A stretch of 64,000 bases of DNA from Bin5 sp965218625. Lineage in GTDB: Bacteria > Chloroflexota > Anaerolineae > Caldilineales > Caldilineaceae. Made by a program: the position numbers and the translations under genes. The notes below the pieces were generated by a model. It was not told the origin of the DNA and ran no database searches. It worked only from the letters and a program-made list of their open reading frames with translations. Below are positions 1 through 9,082 of the stretch, in pieces. The DNA lies in the NCBI GenBank assembly GCA_965218625.1, contig CBDCLG010000011.1, positions 62,001 through 126,000 of the forward strand. The letters are read 5' to 3'. Each line of letters starts with the position of its first letter. Position 1 is the first letter of the stretch.

Positions 1-1293
1 TGGTACATGTATACGGCCGGCCCGCCCGGCAATGCCCGCCGCTTCAGCGGCAACCTCGTGGCCGAGGTAAAACGGCGCTTTCTGAACACGCTCTGGAATA
101 CCTACAGCTTCTTCGCCGTCTACGCCAACCTGGCGCCGGCAGCCGACCCGCCCCCCACCGAGGGCAGCAACGACTTCGACCGCTGGCTGCTCTCCGAGCT
201 CAACCGTCTCGTCCGCGAGGTGACCGCCGCCTACGAAGCCTACGACGTTACCGCTGCCACACGCCCCATTGCCGAATTCGTCGACGATCTCAGCAACTGG
301 TACGTGCGGCTCAACCGCCGGCGCTTTTGGGATGGCGACGCCGGCGCGCTCGCCGCGCTGCGCCACACGCTGGTCACGCTAGCCAAACTGCTCGCCCCGG
401 CGATCCCATTTCTCTCCGAGGCGATCTATCAGAACCTGGTCCTCTCCGTCGAGCCGGACCAGCCCGATTCGGTGCATCTGGCTCAGTGGCCGCAGGCTGA
501 CCCCGGCGCAATCGACGCCGAGCTGAGCGCAGCGATGGCGCTGGCGCAGAAGGTCACGACCCTGGGTCGCGCGGCCAGGGAATCAGCCGCGCTCAAGGTG
601 CGCCAGCCCCTGCAACAGGTGGTCGTCCGCACCCGAACGGAAGACGAGCGCGCCGGCCTGGAGCGGATGCGGCAGCTCCTGCTCTCCGAGCTCAATGTGA
701 AGGACTTGACTCTTGCCAGCCAAGGCGATGAGCTGGTCGATGTTGAGGTCTTCCCCTTGCCCAGGCAGCTGGGCCAGAAGTACGGGCGCGGCTACCCGGT
801 CATCCGGCGCCTCTTCGCGCAGATGGACCAACGGCAGCTGGCGGGACGTTTTGGCGAGGGCGAGACCGTTACTGTGGAGGAACACGGCAACAGTTATCAG
901 GTCGGACCGGAGGATGTCGAAGTGCGGCGAACACCGCGCGCCGGATTTGCCGTCGCCGAAGACGGCGGCTATCTTGTCGCCGTCACCACCTCTGTGACCC
1001 CCGAATTGGAACGGGAAGGGCACGCCCGCGAGCTCGTTCGCCGTATCCAGCAGCTGCGCAAGGACACCGACCTGGAAATCAACGACCGCATCATGCTCTT
1101 GCTGCCCCAAACGCAGCAGCTTGAGAGCTTGCTGTCCGCCCATCGAGACTACATCGTGGCAGAGACCTTGACATTGGAGATCGTGTGGAATCCGGCAGCC
1201 GAAAATCCGACCGCTGAGGCCTGCGCCACCTTTTCGCTTGGCGGGGAAAAGGTTACAATTGGACTGACAAAGTTTGGGTCCAGCAACCAGTAG
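1..1293 (+). CDS. ileS: Isoleucyl-tRNA synthetase, C-terminal part (5' end outside window)
   Basis: The frame is open from base 1, so this is the last 430 residues of a longer enzyme that charges tRNA-Ile with isoleucine in the cytoplasm. The piece opens with WYMYTAGPPGN and FSGNLVAEVKRR, the end of the catalytic core. It continues through the helical anticodon-binding domain (WYVRLNRRRFW, residues about 100-110) and ends in the C-terminal domain (ELEREGHARELVRRIQQLRK). There is no paired-cysteine zinc finger at the C terminus (a single Cys in the last 35 residues), which fits the type-2 (IleS2, eukaryote-like) class. gcvH follows after 27 bp. Confidence 0.95.
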   Translation, partial: WYMYTAGPPGNARRFSGNLVAEVKRRFLNTLWNTYSFFAVYANLAPAADPPPTEGSNDFDRWLLSELNRLVREVTAAYEAYDVTAATRPIAEFVDDLSNWYVRLNRRRFWDGDAGALAALRHTLVTLAKLLAPAIPFLSEAIYQNLVLSVEPDQPDSVHLAQWPQADPGAIDAELSAAMALAQKVTTLGRAARESAALKVRQPLQQVVVRTRTEDERAGLERMRQLLLSELNVKDLTLASQGDELVDVEVFPLPRQLGQKYGRGYPVIRRLFAQMDQRQLAGRFGEGETVTVEEHGNSYQVGPEDVEVRRTPRAGFAVAEDGGYLVAVTTSVTPELEREGHARELVRRIQQLRKDTDLEINDRIMLLLPQTQQLESLLSAHRDYIVAETLTLEIVWNPAAENPTAEACATFSLGGEKVTIGLTKFGSSNQ

Positions 1294-1320
1294 CCGCTGG
1301 TGTTCACAAGGAAGTGAAGA

Positions 1321-1719
1321 ATGGCATCCTACCAATATGAATCTAATCTGAAGTACGCCAATACCCACGAGTGGGCCAGGCGTGATGACGCCACCGTTGT
1401 CGTGGGAATCAGCGATGCCGCCCAGGACATGATGAGCGATATCGTTTTTGTCGAGCTGCCTGAAGTCGGCGAAGCCGTCGCCGCCGGCGACGCCATCGCG
1501 GTCGTGGAGTCTGTCAAGGCCGCCGAAGACATAATCTCGCCGGTTTCGGGAACGATCGCTGCCGTCAACGAGGCGCTTATAGACACGCCGGAGCTGGTCA
1601 ATAGCGATCCGTACGGCGTCTGGTTCCTCAAAATCGAAATCAACGACGACGCCGGCAGCGAACTTGAGAAGTTGATGGACGCGGATGCCTACACCGCCTT
1701 TGTCGAAAGCGAAACGTGA
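1321..1719 (+). CDS. gcvH: Glycine cleavage system H protein
   Basis: This 132-residue lipoyl carrier shuttles the aminomethyl group between the P, T and L proteins of glycine cleavage. The lipoyl-lysine motif VESVKAAEDI is present, with Lys66 the expected lipoylation site. THEW near residue 15 and the C-terminal DPYGVWFLKI are typical of the family, and the length is normal. The ATG follows a purine-rich AAGGAAGTGAAG. No gcvT or gcvP lies nearby, so the partners must be elsewhere. The next gene's predicted start overlaps its 3' end by 35 bp. Confidence 0.95.
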   Translation: MASYQYESNLKYANTHEWARRDDATVVVGISDAAQDMMSDIVFVELPEVGEAVAAGDAIAVVESVKAAEDIISPVSGTIAAVNEALIDTPELVNSDPYGVWFLKIEINDDAGSELEKLMDADAYTAFVESET

Positions 1720-3058
1720 AGGGGGCAGACGCGCGGGCCGGGAAAGGAATATCGCGGGGACTCCTCTCCCCAATCCATCTCCTCGCCCGCTGTTTCCCGT
1801 CCTCCTGCTGCTGGCGCTGCTGCTGGCCGGCTGCGACGGGATGCCCGCCGCGCCGCGCCTCCCAGCCATTCCCTTTCTCAGCACAGAGTCCGACGCCCAT
1901 CGGCCAGGACGCGAGTTGCGGGTCCTGCTCCCCCAGGAAGGCGCGCTTACCCAAGCCCTTCGCCACAGGATCGATGCCTGGGCATCCGAACGGGAGCTGG
2001 AAGTCAATCTTTCCGCCGTGGCCGATTACAGCCGCGGGCTGAGCGATCGCCTTCAATCTCAGTCTTTCCCCGACCTCTTTGTCGTCACAGGTTTTCTCTT
2101 CCCGGAACTGGCCGCCTCCGACCTCCTTGCACCGGCCCCAGCCGGCGCTCTTGACCCGGCCGGCTATCCCCCTCAACTCGCTGGAGCCTTCGTCTGGCCG
2201 CCAGGAGGCAGTTCCGTAGAACGCTACTGTCTTCCCCGTGAAGTTCGGACGTTGGCGCTCGTTTACGACCGGGTTGGGCTGGCCTCTTCCGGACAGCTGC
2301 CGCCTGCAGACTGGGAGACGCTGCGGGCCGCGGCCGAGGCCCAGACGAACGTCGACCTCAACCGCTTCGGGTTCATCGAGGCGCCCGACCTTTCCCGCTG
2401 GCTTCCCTTCTTTTTCGGTGCAGGTGGTACAATCATCGACGAGAACGGGCGCATGGCCTTGCAGTCCCAGGCGGCAGACGCGGCGATGGAGTGGTACATC
2501 CGCATCTTCCGCGACAACTTCGCCGGCCATGCGGGCGAATCGAACAACGAGTGGGCCGGCGAGGTACTGGCAAAGGGCAAAGGCGCCCTGACCATCGAAG
2601 GCAACTGGGTCGCTCCCTACTTTGAAACGCACTTTCCGGCCTTCTCCTACGGTGTGGCGCCGTTGCCGGAGGGTCCGGCGCAGGCGAATCGTACAGTAGC
2701 CTTTACAAGCTGTTATGCCGTCCACGCCGGCTCCCCGTTCGCGCAAGAGGCGTTCGACCTGGCGGCTCTTCTCTCCAGTTCCGAAGTGGTGAGCGCCCTG
2801 CCGAACGATGGCGGCTGGATGCCCGCCGCGGACGCGCTGCGCGCTGAGTGGCGCGAGGAGTATCCCCATCTCGCTGCCTTCGCCGACGGTGTGTCCGGCG
2901 CCAGGGTCTGGCAGTTCCCGCCCGGCTTCAGGCCGTTCTTGCGCAGTTTTAACCGCGGCATGATTCAGCTCTTCGCCGCCGAGATCGAGGCCGGCAGTTT
3001 TCTGGCTGAGATGCAGCAGATAGGAGAGCAGCTGCTATCGGGGGACCGCGACCAATAG
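1685..3058 (+). CDS. Lipoprotein extracellular solute-binding protein (ABC importer, family 1 type)
   Basis: Predicted membrane-anchored substrate receptor of an ABC importer, of the family that mostly binds sugars. A hydrophobic stretch ends in a lipobox, LLLAGC, with Cys50 as the lipidation site. The body has family-1 features: DLFVVTGFLFPEL early, FGAGGTIIDENG mid-protein, and AGSPFAQEAFDLAALL near the end. The start is uncertain. The ATG at 1685 gives an unusually long, Arg-rich n-region and overlaps gcvH by 35 bp; a TTG at 1700 would also work. No permease or ATPase genes follow, so it is an orphan receptor here. Confidence 0.8.
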   Translation: MPTPPLSKAKREGGRRAGRERNIAGTPLPNPSPRPLFPVLLLLALLLAGCDGMPAAPRLPAIPFLSTESDAHRPGRELRVLLPQEGALTQALRHRIDAWASERELEVNLSAVADYSRGLSDRLQSQSFPDLFVVTGFLFPELAASDLLAPAPAGALDPAGYPPQLAGAFVWPPGGSSVERYCLPREVRTLALVYDRVGLASSGQLPPADWETLRAAAEAQTNVDLNRFGFIEAPDLSRWLPFFFGAGGTIIDENGRMALQSQAADAAMEWYIRIFRDNFAGHAGESNNEWAGEVLAKGKGALTIEGNWVAPYFETHFPAFSYGVAPLPEGPAQANRTVAFTSCYAVHAGSPFAQEAFDLAALLSSSEVVSALPNDGGWMPAADALRAEWREEYPHLAAFADGVSGARVWQFPPGFRPFLRSFNRGMIQLFAAEIEAGSFLAEMQQIGEQLLSGDRDQ

Positions 3059-3281
3059 CGACCGACAGGCCACCCTCCTTCTCTGCAATTGGCGTTACAA
3101 CTATGCCTGGCAGAAAGAGGATTCTTCCAACATGGCCGAAAGCCATCCAAACGCGGCCCTTCGTGTGAATTCGTGTTCTGCGTGGATCGTTGAGCAGTTG
3201 CAGGCTCCGTCCGTCGGGAGAATTGGCGACCTAAGAAAGAGAATCGAAAAAGAGACTCGATAGTTACACAATGGCTGGCAA

Positions 3282-4043
3282 GTGACCACTGCGAAACCGT
3301 TCGCTGACAATGTTGCTCTGATCACCGGCGCCGCATCCGGGATAGGTCGTGCGGTCGCACGCCGCTTTGCCGATTTGGGCGCGGCCGTCGCCGTCTGCGA
3401 CGTGGATGAAGACGGAGGCGCCGAGACAGTGCGTCTCTTGCGCGAATCTGGCGCCTTCGCCCTGTACATCAGCTGCGACGTCGCCGACGCCAGCGCCGTG
3501 GCCCGCCTGCACGACGAGATCGTCAGCCGCTTTGGCCGCTTGGATTGCGCCGTTAACAACGCCGGCATTGGCGGGCCGTGGGAGCGCATCGAGTCCTATC
3601 CCCGCGACGGCTGGGAAAGAGTGCTGGCGGTCAATCTCAACGGCGTCTTCTACTGCATGCAGGAGCAGATAAAGCGAATGGCCGATTCGTCAGGCGCAAT
3701 CGTAAACATTTCATCCATCGCCGGCAAGCGGGGCCTGCCTTACCAGGCCGCCTACACTGCTTCCAAGCACGGCGTCATCGGCCTGACACGCGTCGCCGCC
3801 CAGGAAGCCGCGCGCTACAACATCCGCGTGAACGCGGTCTGTCCCGTCTATACGCACACGCCGCTCTTCGAGCCTCTGATCGCAGCCAACCCGCGCCGGG
3901 CGCAGAAGATGCTGGAGCGGATACCAATGCGCCGCTTCGCACAGCCGCAAGAAATCGCCGACACGGTGATCTGGCTCTGCTCCGGGCAGGCGCGCTTCAT
4001 CACCGGCCAGGCGCTCAACGTAGACGGCGGCATGACCGCCTGA
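3282..4043 (+). CDS. Short-chain dehydrogenase/reductase (SDR) family oxidoreductase
   Basis: Classical 253-residue SDR expected to use NAD(P)(H) to oxidise or reduce a hydroxyl/keto group. The cofactor motif is TGAASGIG near residue 15, followed by the NNAG motif. The catalytic Ser lies in NISSIAGK and the Tyr/Lys pair in YTASKHG. The C-terminal NVDGGMTA is typical of 3-oxoacyl-ACP-reductase-like members. The start is a GTG; the upstream ATG at 3271 runs into a stop after four codons. It is the first gene of an SDR / MaoC / SDR cassette, which suggests a beta-oxidation-like reduction and hydration sequence. The substrate cannot be read from sequence. Confidence 0.9.
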   Translation: MTTAKPFADNVALITGAASGIGRAVARRFADLGAAVAVCDVDEDGGAETVRLLRESGAFALYISCDVADASAVARLHDEIVSRFGRLDCAVNNAGIGGPWERIESYPRDGWERVLAVNLNGVFYCMQEQIKRMADSSGAIVNISSIAGKRGLPYQAAYTASKHGVIGLTRVAAQEAARYNIRVNAVCPVYTHTPLFEPLIAANPRRAQKMLERIPMRRFAQPQEIADTVIWLCSGQARFITGQALNVDGGMTA

Positions 4044-4078
4044 ATAGAGGGTCCCACACAACCCGAATGGAGCATTAT

Positions 4079-4558
4079 ATGTCCAGACAAGCTGCCCTTG
4101 CTGATCTACGTTCCAAGATCGGCGTTGAATCCCCCGCCGGCGACTGGCTTGCGGTAACCCAGGAGATGATCGACGACTTCGCCGACGTCACCCGCGATCA
4201 CCAGTGGATCCACATCGACCCGCAGCGGGCGGCGCGCGACTCCCCTTTCGGCGCGACCGTCGCCCACGGATTCTTCACGCTTTCTCTCATCCCGCACCTC
4301 ACCGGCATGGTCGAGCCGGACAAACCCCGTTACCGGGGCGTCGCGCTTACCGTCAACTACGGGCTCAACCGCGTCCGCTTTCCCCATCCCCTGCTCGCCG
4401 GTCAACGCATCCGCGCCCGCACCCAGTTGCAGTCGGTCGAAGAGGTCAGGGGCAACGGCTTGCAGCTGGTGCACCAGGTCACAGTAGACGTAGAAGGCGA
4501 GCAAAAGCCGACCTGCGTCGCCGAGATGGTTTCGCGACTGTACTTTCATGCCGAATGA
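4079..4558 (+). CDS. MaoC-like (R)-hydratase / hot-dog dehydratase
   Basis: 159-residue single hot-dog protein of the MaoC family, which hydrates enoyl-CoA substrates. It shows the hydratase signature: FADVTRDHQWIHIDPQRA supplies the catalytic Asp/His pair and GATVAHGFFTLSLIPHL follows. The ATG at 4079 gives the usual N terminus (MSRQAALADL); an in-frame ATG at 4067 is possible. It overlaps or nearly abuts the next SDR, so the two are probably translated together. With the flanking SDRs it looks like a small acyl-CoA or polyketide-like modification module. Confidence 0.88.
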   Translation: MSRQAALADLRSKIGVESPAGDWLAVTQEMIDDFADVTRDHQWIHIDPQRAARDSPFGATVAHGFFTLSLIPHLTGMVEPDKPRYRGVALTVNYGLNRVRFPHPLLAGQRIRARTQLQSVEEVRGNGLQLVHQVTVDVEGEQKPTCVAEMVSRLYFHAE

Positions 4559-4577
4559 GCGATCAAGGCCCGGACCC

Positions 4578-5414
4578 ATGTTCAGCGATCAGACCGTCAT
4601 CGTGACCGGCGCGGGTCGCGGCATCGGCGCCAGCGCGGCCCTGCTGTTTGCCCGACACGGAGCCCGCGTTGTCGTCAACGACCTCGATGCCGCCCTGGGC
4701 GAAGAGACGGCGCAAACGATTGTCGACGCCGGCGGGCAGGCGATCCACCTGGCCGGCAGCGTGACCGACGCCGAATTTCCCAGCCGGCTTGTGCAGTCGG
4801 CCGTCGACGCCTTCGGCCAAATCAATGTCGTCGTCAACAACGCCGGTTACACCTGGGACGGCATGGCGCACAAGATTACCGACGAGCAGTGGCAGGCCAT
4901 ACTCGATGTCCATCTGACCGCGCCCTTTCGCATGATCCAGGCCGCCGCGCCCTATCTGCGCGACGCCGCTAAGACCGAACTGGAGTCGGGCGCCGCGTTA
5001 AGCAATCGCTGTATTGTGAACATCTCGTCGACATCCGGCCTGCACGGCAACTTCGGCCAGGCCAACTACGCAGCCGCCAAAATGGGCGTCGTCGGCCTCA
5101 CCAAGACGGTCGCCAAGGAGTGGGGCGCTCTCGGCATTCGCTGCAATGCGGTCGCCTTCGGTTTCGTCGATACCCGCCTGACGCGCCCCCAGGAAACCCA
5201 GGAGGAAGCGATCGAAATCGACGGTCGCGAGCTTCTGCTTGGCATCCCGCGCAAAGTGCGAGACCTCCTCGACCGCGACATCGGCCAGCGCATCCCCCTC
5301 GCCCGGCCCGCCTCGGTCGCGGAGGCTGCAGGCGGCATCGTCCTGATGGCATCGCCCCTTGCCTCGTACATCACCGGCCACGTGCTGGAGGTCACTGGAG
5401 GAATGGGAATCTGA
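4578..5414 (+). CDS. SDR family oxidoreductase
   Basis: 278-residue SDR starting MFSDQTVIVTGAGRGIG, so the Rossmann glycine motif sits at the standard distance from this ATG; AAGG lies upstream. An in-frame ATG at 4548 overlapping the MaoC stop would add ten residues. NNAG is present, the catalytic Ser is in NISSTSG and the Tyr/Lys pair is in YAAAKMG. It ends TGHVLEVTGGMGI. An insertion around TRPQETQEEAIEIDGRELL makes it slightly longer than the typical 250 residues. It forms one transcription unit with the upstream hydratase. Confidence 0.88.
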   Translation: MFSDQTVIVTGAGRGIGASAALLFARHGARVVVNDLDAALGEETAQTIVDAGGQAIHLAGSVTDAEFPSRLVQSAVDAFGQINVVVNNAGYTWDGMAHKITDEQWQAILDVHLTAPFRMIQAAAPYLRDAAKTELESGAALSNRCIVNISSTSGLHGNFGQANYAAAKMGVVGLTKTVAKEWGALGIRCNAVAFGFVDTRLTRPQETQEEAIEIDGRELLLGIPRKVRDLLDRDIGQRIPLARPASVAEAAGGIVLMASPLASYITGHVLEVTGGMGI

Positions 5415-5505
5415 ATGCCGCGCACAATGTCCAGCCAGCTGCAAGTTGGATGCACAGCTTGCCAGTCCGGCCAATCGACGTCCACACGGCGAAGATGAAG
5501 AAGCG

Positions 5506-5816
5506 AAAACGGGGCACGCGTTTGGCAAGACAGTTCCCGTAACCGGAGCGTCAAGCGGCATAAGCCGCGCCTGCGCATGGACCGCGCCGGCTGGCGCGTC
5601 ATCGCCACAGTCCGCAAGCAGGAGGATGCCGGTCAGCTGCACATTGACGCCACCGGGCGCCTGTGCACGGTGCTGCTGGACGCGACCGACGCCGACCAGA
5701 TAGCGGAAACGGCAGGCGCAGTTGGAGAGTTCGTCGGAGATGCCGGTCTGCGCGGCCTGGTCGACAGCGCAGGAATCCCCGGCGGCGGCCTGCTCGGGTT
5801 TCTCGCCCCCGGCTGA
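5506..5816 (+). pseudogene. Frameshifted, C-terminally truncated SDR remnant
   Basis: One frame reads KTVPVTGASSGISRACA up to about 5572, an SDR cofactor motif with the final Gly changed to Ser. The reading then continues in another frame as DRAGWRVIATVRKQEDA and on to GLVDSAGIPGGG. Joined, these give the first 90-100 residues of an SDR, including the degenerate NNAG region (DSAG). A stop at 5814 removes the Ser/Tyr/Lys catalytic half. One indel plus truncation makes this a decaying gene copy downstream of the intact SDR. Confidence 0.72.
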
Positions 5817-5960
5817 TTCTCAAACAAATTCCAAAGTACGGTCCGGACAGCACTTATGCCGTACCTGCCTCTCACCGGGCGGAACGCGACTAGCGATTTG
5901 GAGCCTCCTCGGTTGTACGCACAGAAATCTCCACCTCCAACAAACGAACTCTACTGCGAG

Positions 5961-7298
5961 ATGCCAACAATGACTTTACGATTCAGCAAGACCTTCTGTC
6001 TGCTCGCAACGGCAATTCTGGCCCTTATCGTCGCGGCCTGCACGCCCGAAATGTCTCCTTCCGCCGTATCCGTGGATGAGCAGAGCGCGCCAGCCACCGA
6101 TGCGGGCGTAGAAGAGCCCATTGACCCCATCCGCATTGGGGCCCTTGCGCCGCTCTCAGCCCCCGGCTCGGTTGTCGCCGGCGAAGCCATCAGCGATGCC
6201 ATGAATATCGCGATTGATGAAATCAATGCTGCCGGCGGCCTGTTGGGTAGGCCGCTGGAACTGGTAATCTTTGACAGCGAGGGCCTTCCTGAGCGCGGGA
6301 CCGCCGGCGCCGAACGCCTCATCAATCAAGACAAAGTCATCGCAATCGCAGGCGGCAGCCACAGCTCCGTCGGCGTAGCTGCCAAAGAGGTCGCACACGA
6401 CAACAACATCCCCATCGTCCTCGTCAACACCTGGAACGATACGATCACAAGCGTCCAATATCCCCAAGTCTTCCGCATCGCGCCGCTGAGCTCCGAAGTG
6501 TCGGCCATCGACGTGAATTTCATGAAGTGGCTGCGCGACGACGTCGGCATGACCCTCGAAAAGGTCGTCCTGTTGACCGAAAACACCGACTACGGAATTC
6601 CGGCGGCCGAAGACACTGCCTGGTTCTTGTCCGAAACCGGCATCGACTCCGTAACCTTCGGCGTCGATATCGGCACGCAGGACTTCGCCGGCATAATCGA
6701 GCGCATCAAAGCCGAGCATCCCGACCTCATTATGTCGCTGGCGACCGGCGAGGCCTCTTACAACTTTGCCCAGCAATCCGCCGACGCCGGCATCGGACCC
6801 CAGGACGTGCCCACCATCTGTGATCATGTCGCCCTTGTGAGCGACGCATTCTGGTCCAATGTGCCCGACGGCAACTACTGCTTCGTGCGGCGCATCGGCC
6901 TGCCTCCCCCGCTTTACAATGAATTAGCGCACAGCTTTCTGGCCAGCTACGAGGCGCGCACAGGAAAAGTGGGGGCAGAGTCCTATGCCTTTGCCGCCTA
7001 TGATGCAATCCGAATCATTGCCCAGGCCGTAACAGAAGCTGGAACAATCGAACCTGGCGCGATCATCGCCGCCTTGGAAAACATTACATACGAAGGGGCG
7101 CTCGGTACCATCACCTTCCCCATTAACAGCGGCAACACCCCGCAGCAGGCCGGCGTCGATCCCAAGTGGTGGCACCAGTTTCCCGACCCGGCCGTGACCA
7201 TCGTGCAGTACCAGGTCCAGGGGGAGGACTCAGAGGGCGCCGCAGTCGTCTACCCGCCGACCTACCGCACCGCCGACCCCATCATCGTCGGGCAATAG
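5961..7298 (+). CDS. Branched-chain-amino-acid-type ABC substrate-binding lipoprotein (copy 1)
   Basis: 445-residue periplasmic-binding-fold receptor of the LivJ type. From the ATG at 5961 it has a basic n-region, a hydrophobic core and the lipobox LIVAAC (Cys27). The mature part begins after an acidic linker with IRIGALAPLSAPGSVVAGE, the canonical opening of this family. GGSHSSVGVAAKEVA and DIGTQDFAGIIERIKAE follow. It is a close paralogue of the next gene, with long identical stretches such as FRIAPLSSEVSA and VDPKWWHQFPDPA. The open frame extends upstream to 5856, but that segment does not resemble a signal peptide. Confidence 0.93.
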   Translation: MPTMTLRFSKTFCLLATAILALIVAACTPEMSPSAVSVDEQSAPATDAGVEEPIDPIRIGALAPLSAPGSVVAGEAISDAMNIAIDEINAAGGLLGRPLELVIFDSEGLPERGTAGAERLINQDKVIAIAGGSHSSVGVAAKEVAHDNNIPIVLVNTWNDTITSVQYPQVFRIAPLSSEVSAIDVNFMKWLRDDVGMTLEKVVLLTENTDYGIPAAEDTAWFLSETGIDSVTFGVDIGTQDFAGIIERIKAEHPDLIMSLATGEASYNFAQQSADAGIGPQDVPTICDHVALVSDAFWSNVPDGNYCFVRRIGLPPPLYNELAHSFLASYEARTGKVGAESYAFAAYDAIRIIAQAVTEAGTIEPGAIIAALENITYEGALGTITFPINSGNTPQQAGVDPKWWHQFPDPAVTIVQYQVQGEDSEGAAVVYPPTYRTADPIIVGQ

Positions 7299-7387
7299 CG
7301 GCGCAGCCCCAGCATTGGGCCAGGCAGCTCTTGACGCGAACTCAGGATCTGTCCCGATATGGAGAAAGTAACGTGCATTTTGACACT

Positions 7388-7416
7388 TTGACAATTCAAA
7401 GCAAACAGGGCATAGT
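7388..7416 (+). promoter_or_regulatory. Candidate sigma70-type promoter for second binding protein
   Basis: TTGACA at 7388-7393 matches the -35 consensus perfectly. A 17-bp spacer separates it from CATAGT at 7411-7416, a 4/6 match to the -10 consensus. It lies in the 242-bp gap between the two binding-protein genes and would let copy 2 be transcribed independently. Confidence 0.5.
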
Positions 7417-7540
7417 AATCCGCGCCGGTGTGAACGGTCACTGAATGGTCCCCGGCGTCCCCCCAATACAAGAACACTCTGACGCATTGAGGTCAGGTGG
7501 ACCTGTCTATCCACCGCAATTCAATCAGGAGGAATCGCAA

Positions 7541-8905
7541 ATGTCTGCAACGCGAACTTTAGCCCGTATTGTGCTGGCGCTAGTCCTGCTGGCGCTCGTC
7601 TTGGCCGCCTGCGGAGGCCAGACCGAAACCGTCGGCGAGACTGAAGCCGAACCCGCGGCCGAGGAAGAGGCCGCGCCCGCGGCGACCGAAGCGCCCGCCG
7701 AAGAAACGGCTGACGAAATGGAGAAAGAGCCCATCAAGATCGGCGCGCTGGCTCCTCTGTCCGCCCCAGGAGCCGTCGTAGGCGGCGAAGCCATGCGAGA
7801 GGCCATGCGGATCGCGGCCGACGAGCTCAACGAGATGGGTGGCATAATGGGGCACCCGGTCGAGTTGATCATCGTCGACACTGAAGGCCTGCCCGAACGA
7901 GGCACCGCGGTCGTCGAACGCCTCATCAACCAGGACGGCGTCGTTGGCATCGGCGGAGGATACCACAGCTCCGTGGGCGTGGCTGCGAAAGAGATCGCCC
8001 GCGACAACGGCATCCCCATCGTCTTTGCCGAAACCTGGAACGACACCATCACAAGCGTTCAGTACGACGAGATCTTCCGCATCGCACCTTTGAGCTCAGA
8101 AGTCTCGGCCGTTGATGTCAAGTTCATGCAGTGGCTGCGTGACGAAAAAGGCATGCAGCTGGGAAAAGTGGTCATCTTAACTGAAAACACCGACTACGGT
8201 ATCCCCGCTGCCGAAAATACGACAGCGCTGCTGGAAGAGGCCGGGATCGACTCCGTCACCTTCAGCGTCGACATCGGCACCCAGGATTTCGCAGGCATCA
8301 TCGAGCGTGTCAAGGCCGAGAGCCCCGATCTGATCGTGACTCTCGCAACCGGCGAAGCCTCCTACAACTTCACCCAGCAGGCCGCCGACGCCGGCATCGG
8401 CCCGCAGGACGTGCCCACCATGTGCAACCAGGTTTCGCTCGTGAGCGACGCATTCTGGACCAACGTCCCGGACGGCAACAACTGCTTCGTTCGCCGCATC
8501 GGCCTGCCCGTGCAGCTTTACAACGACGTCGCTCAGGCTCTGGTCGCGGAATACTCGGCCCGCACCGGCAAGGATGACATCGAGTCCTACGCCATGGCCT
8601 CCTACGACTCGATCATGCTCATCGCCCAGGCGATCGAAGACGCGGGCTCAACCGATCCTGCTGACATCATTGACGCCCTGGAGAACATCAACCACATGGG
8701 CGCCCTGGGCCCGATCACCTTCCCGATCAACCGTGGCAATACGCCCGAACAGGCAGGTGTCGATCCCAAGTGGTGGCATCAGTTCCCCGATCCCGCCATT
8801 ACCGTTGTGCAGTATCAGGAACCGGGACAAGAAGCCGTTGACACGACGGTCGTCTACCCCGAAACGTACCAGACCGGCGAACCCGTCATCGTCGGCCAGG
8901 AATAG
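7541..8905 (+). CDS. Branched-chain-amino-acid-type ABC substrate-binding lipoprotein (copy 2)
   Basis: 454-residue receptor. AGGAGG lies 8 bp before the ATG at 7541. The signal peptide ends in the lipobox VLAAC (Cys24) and an Ala/Glu-rich linker of about 45 residues tethers the domain. The mature fold starts IKIGALAPLSAPGAVVGGE. It has the same architecture as copy 1 and is highly similar along its length, so the pair arose by tandem duplication; they may give the transporter two related specificities. It is followed by a strong hairpin terminator ahead of the permease genes. Confidence 0.94.
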   Translation: MSATRTLARIVLALVLLALVLAACGGQTETVGETEAEPAAEEEAAPAATEAPAEETADEMEKEPIKIGALAPLSAPGAVVGGEAMREAMRIAADELNEMGGIMGHPVELIIVDTEGLPERGTAVVERLINQDGVVGIGGGYHSSVGVAAKEIARDNGIPIVFAETWNDTITSVQYDEIFRIAPLSSEVSAVDVKFMQWLRDEKGMQLGKVVILTENTDYGIPAAENTTALLEEAGIDSVTFSVDIGTQDFAGIIERVKAESPDLIVTLATGEASYNFTQQAADAGIGPQDVPTMCNQVSLVSDAFWTNVPDGNNCFVRRIGLPVQLYNDVAQALVAEYSARTGKDDIESYAMASYDSIMLIAQAIEDAGSTDPADIIDALENINHMGALGPITFPINRGNTPEQAGVDPKWWHQFPDPAITVVQYQEPGQEAVDTTVVYPETYQTGEPVIVGQE

Positions 8906-8936
8906 CGCACCGACGGCTCTTGGATTAGAATAATAA

Positions 8937-8980
8937 GGAAGGGCCTGCTCAAGGACCCTATTGGGTTCGCAGGCCCTTCC
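8937..8980 (+). terminator. Intrinsic terminator / attenuator between binding protein and permeases
   Basis: A perfect 12-bp GC-rich stem: GGAAGGGCCTGC at 8937-8948 pairs with GCAGGCCCTTCC at 8969-8980. The 20-nt loop is followed by a pyrimidine-rich CTCTCTCTTTG tail. It lies 31 bp after the binding-protein stop and well before livH, where partial termination would make receptor mRNA more abundant than permease mRNA. Confidence 0.8.
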
Positions 8981-9082
8981 CTCTCTCTTTGTCAGGACTT
9001 CCTGTGCTCCCGTCCCGGGGCCGCCCGACCTGCCATCCGTAAGACGACAACGACCCCGTTTCGCGCGCCACCGCCCTGAATT

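Noticed and set aside
583..2007. 474-residue minus-strand open frame opposite ileS and gcvH
   Set aside because: It is the shadow of GC-rich coding on the plus strand, overlaps two certain genes and has no family features.
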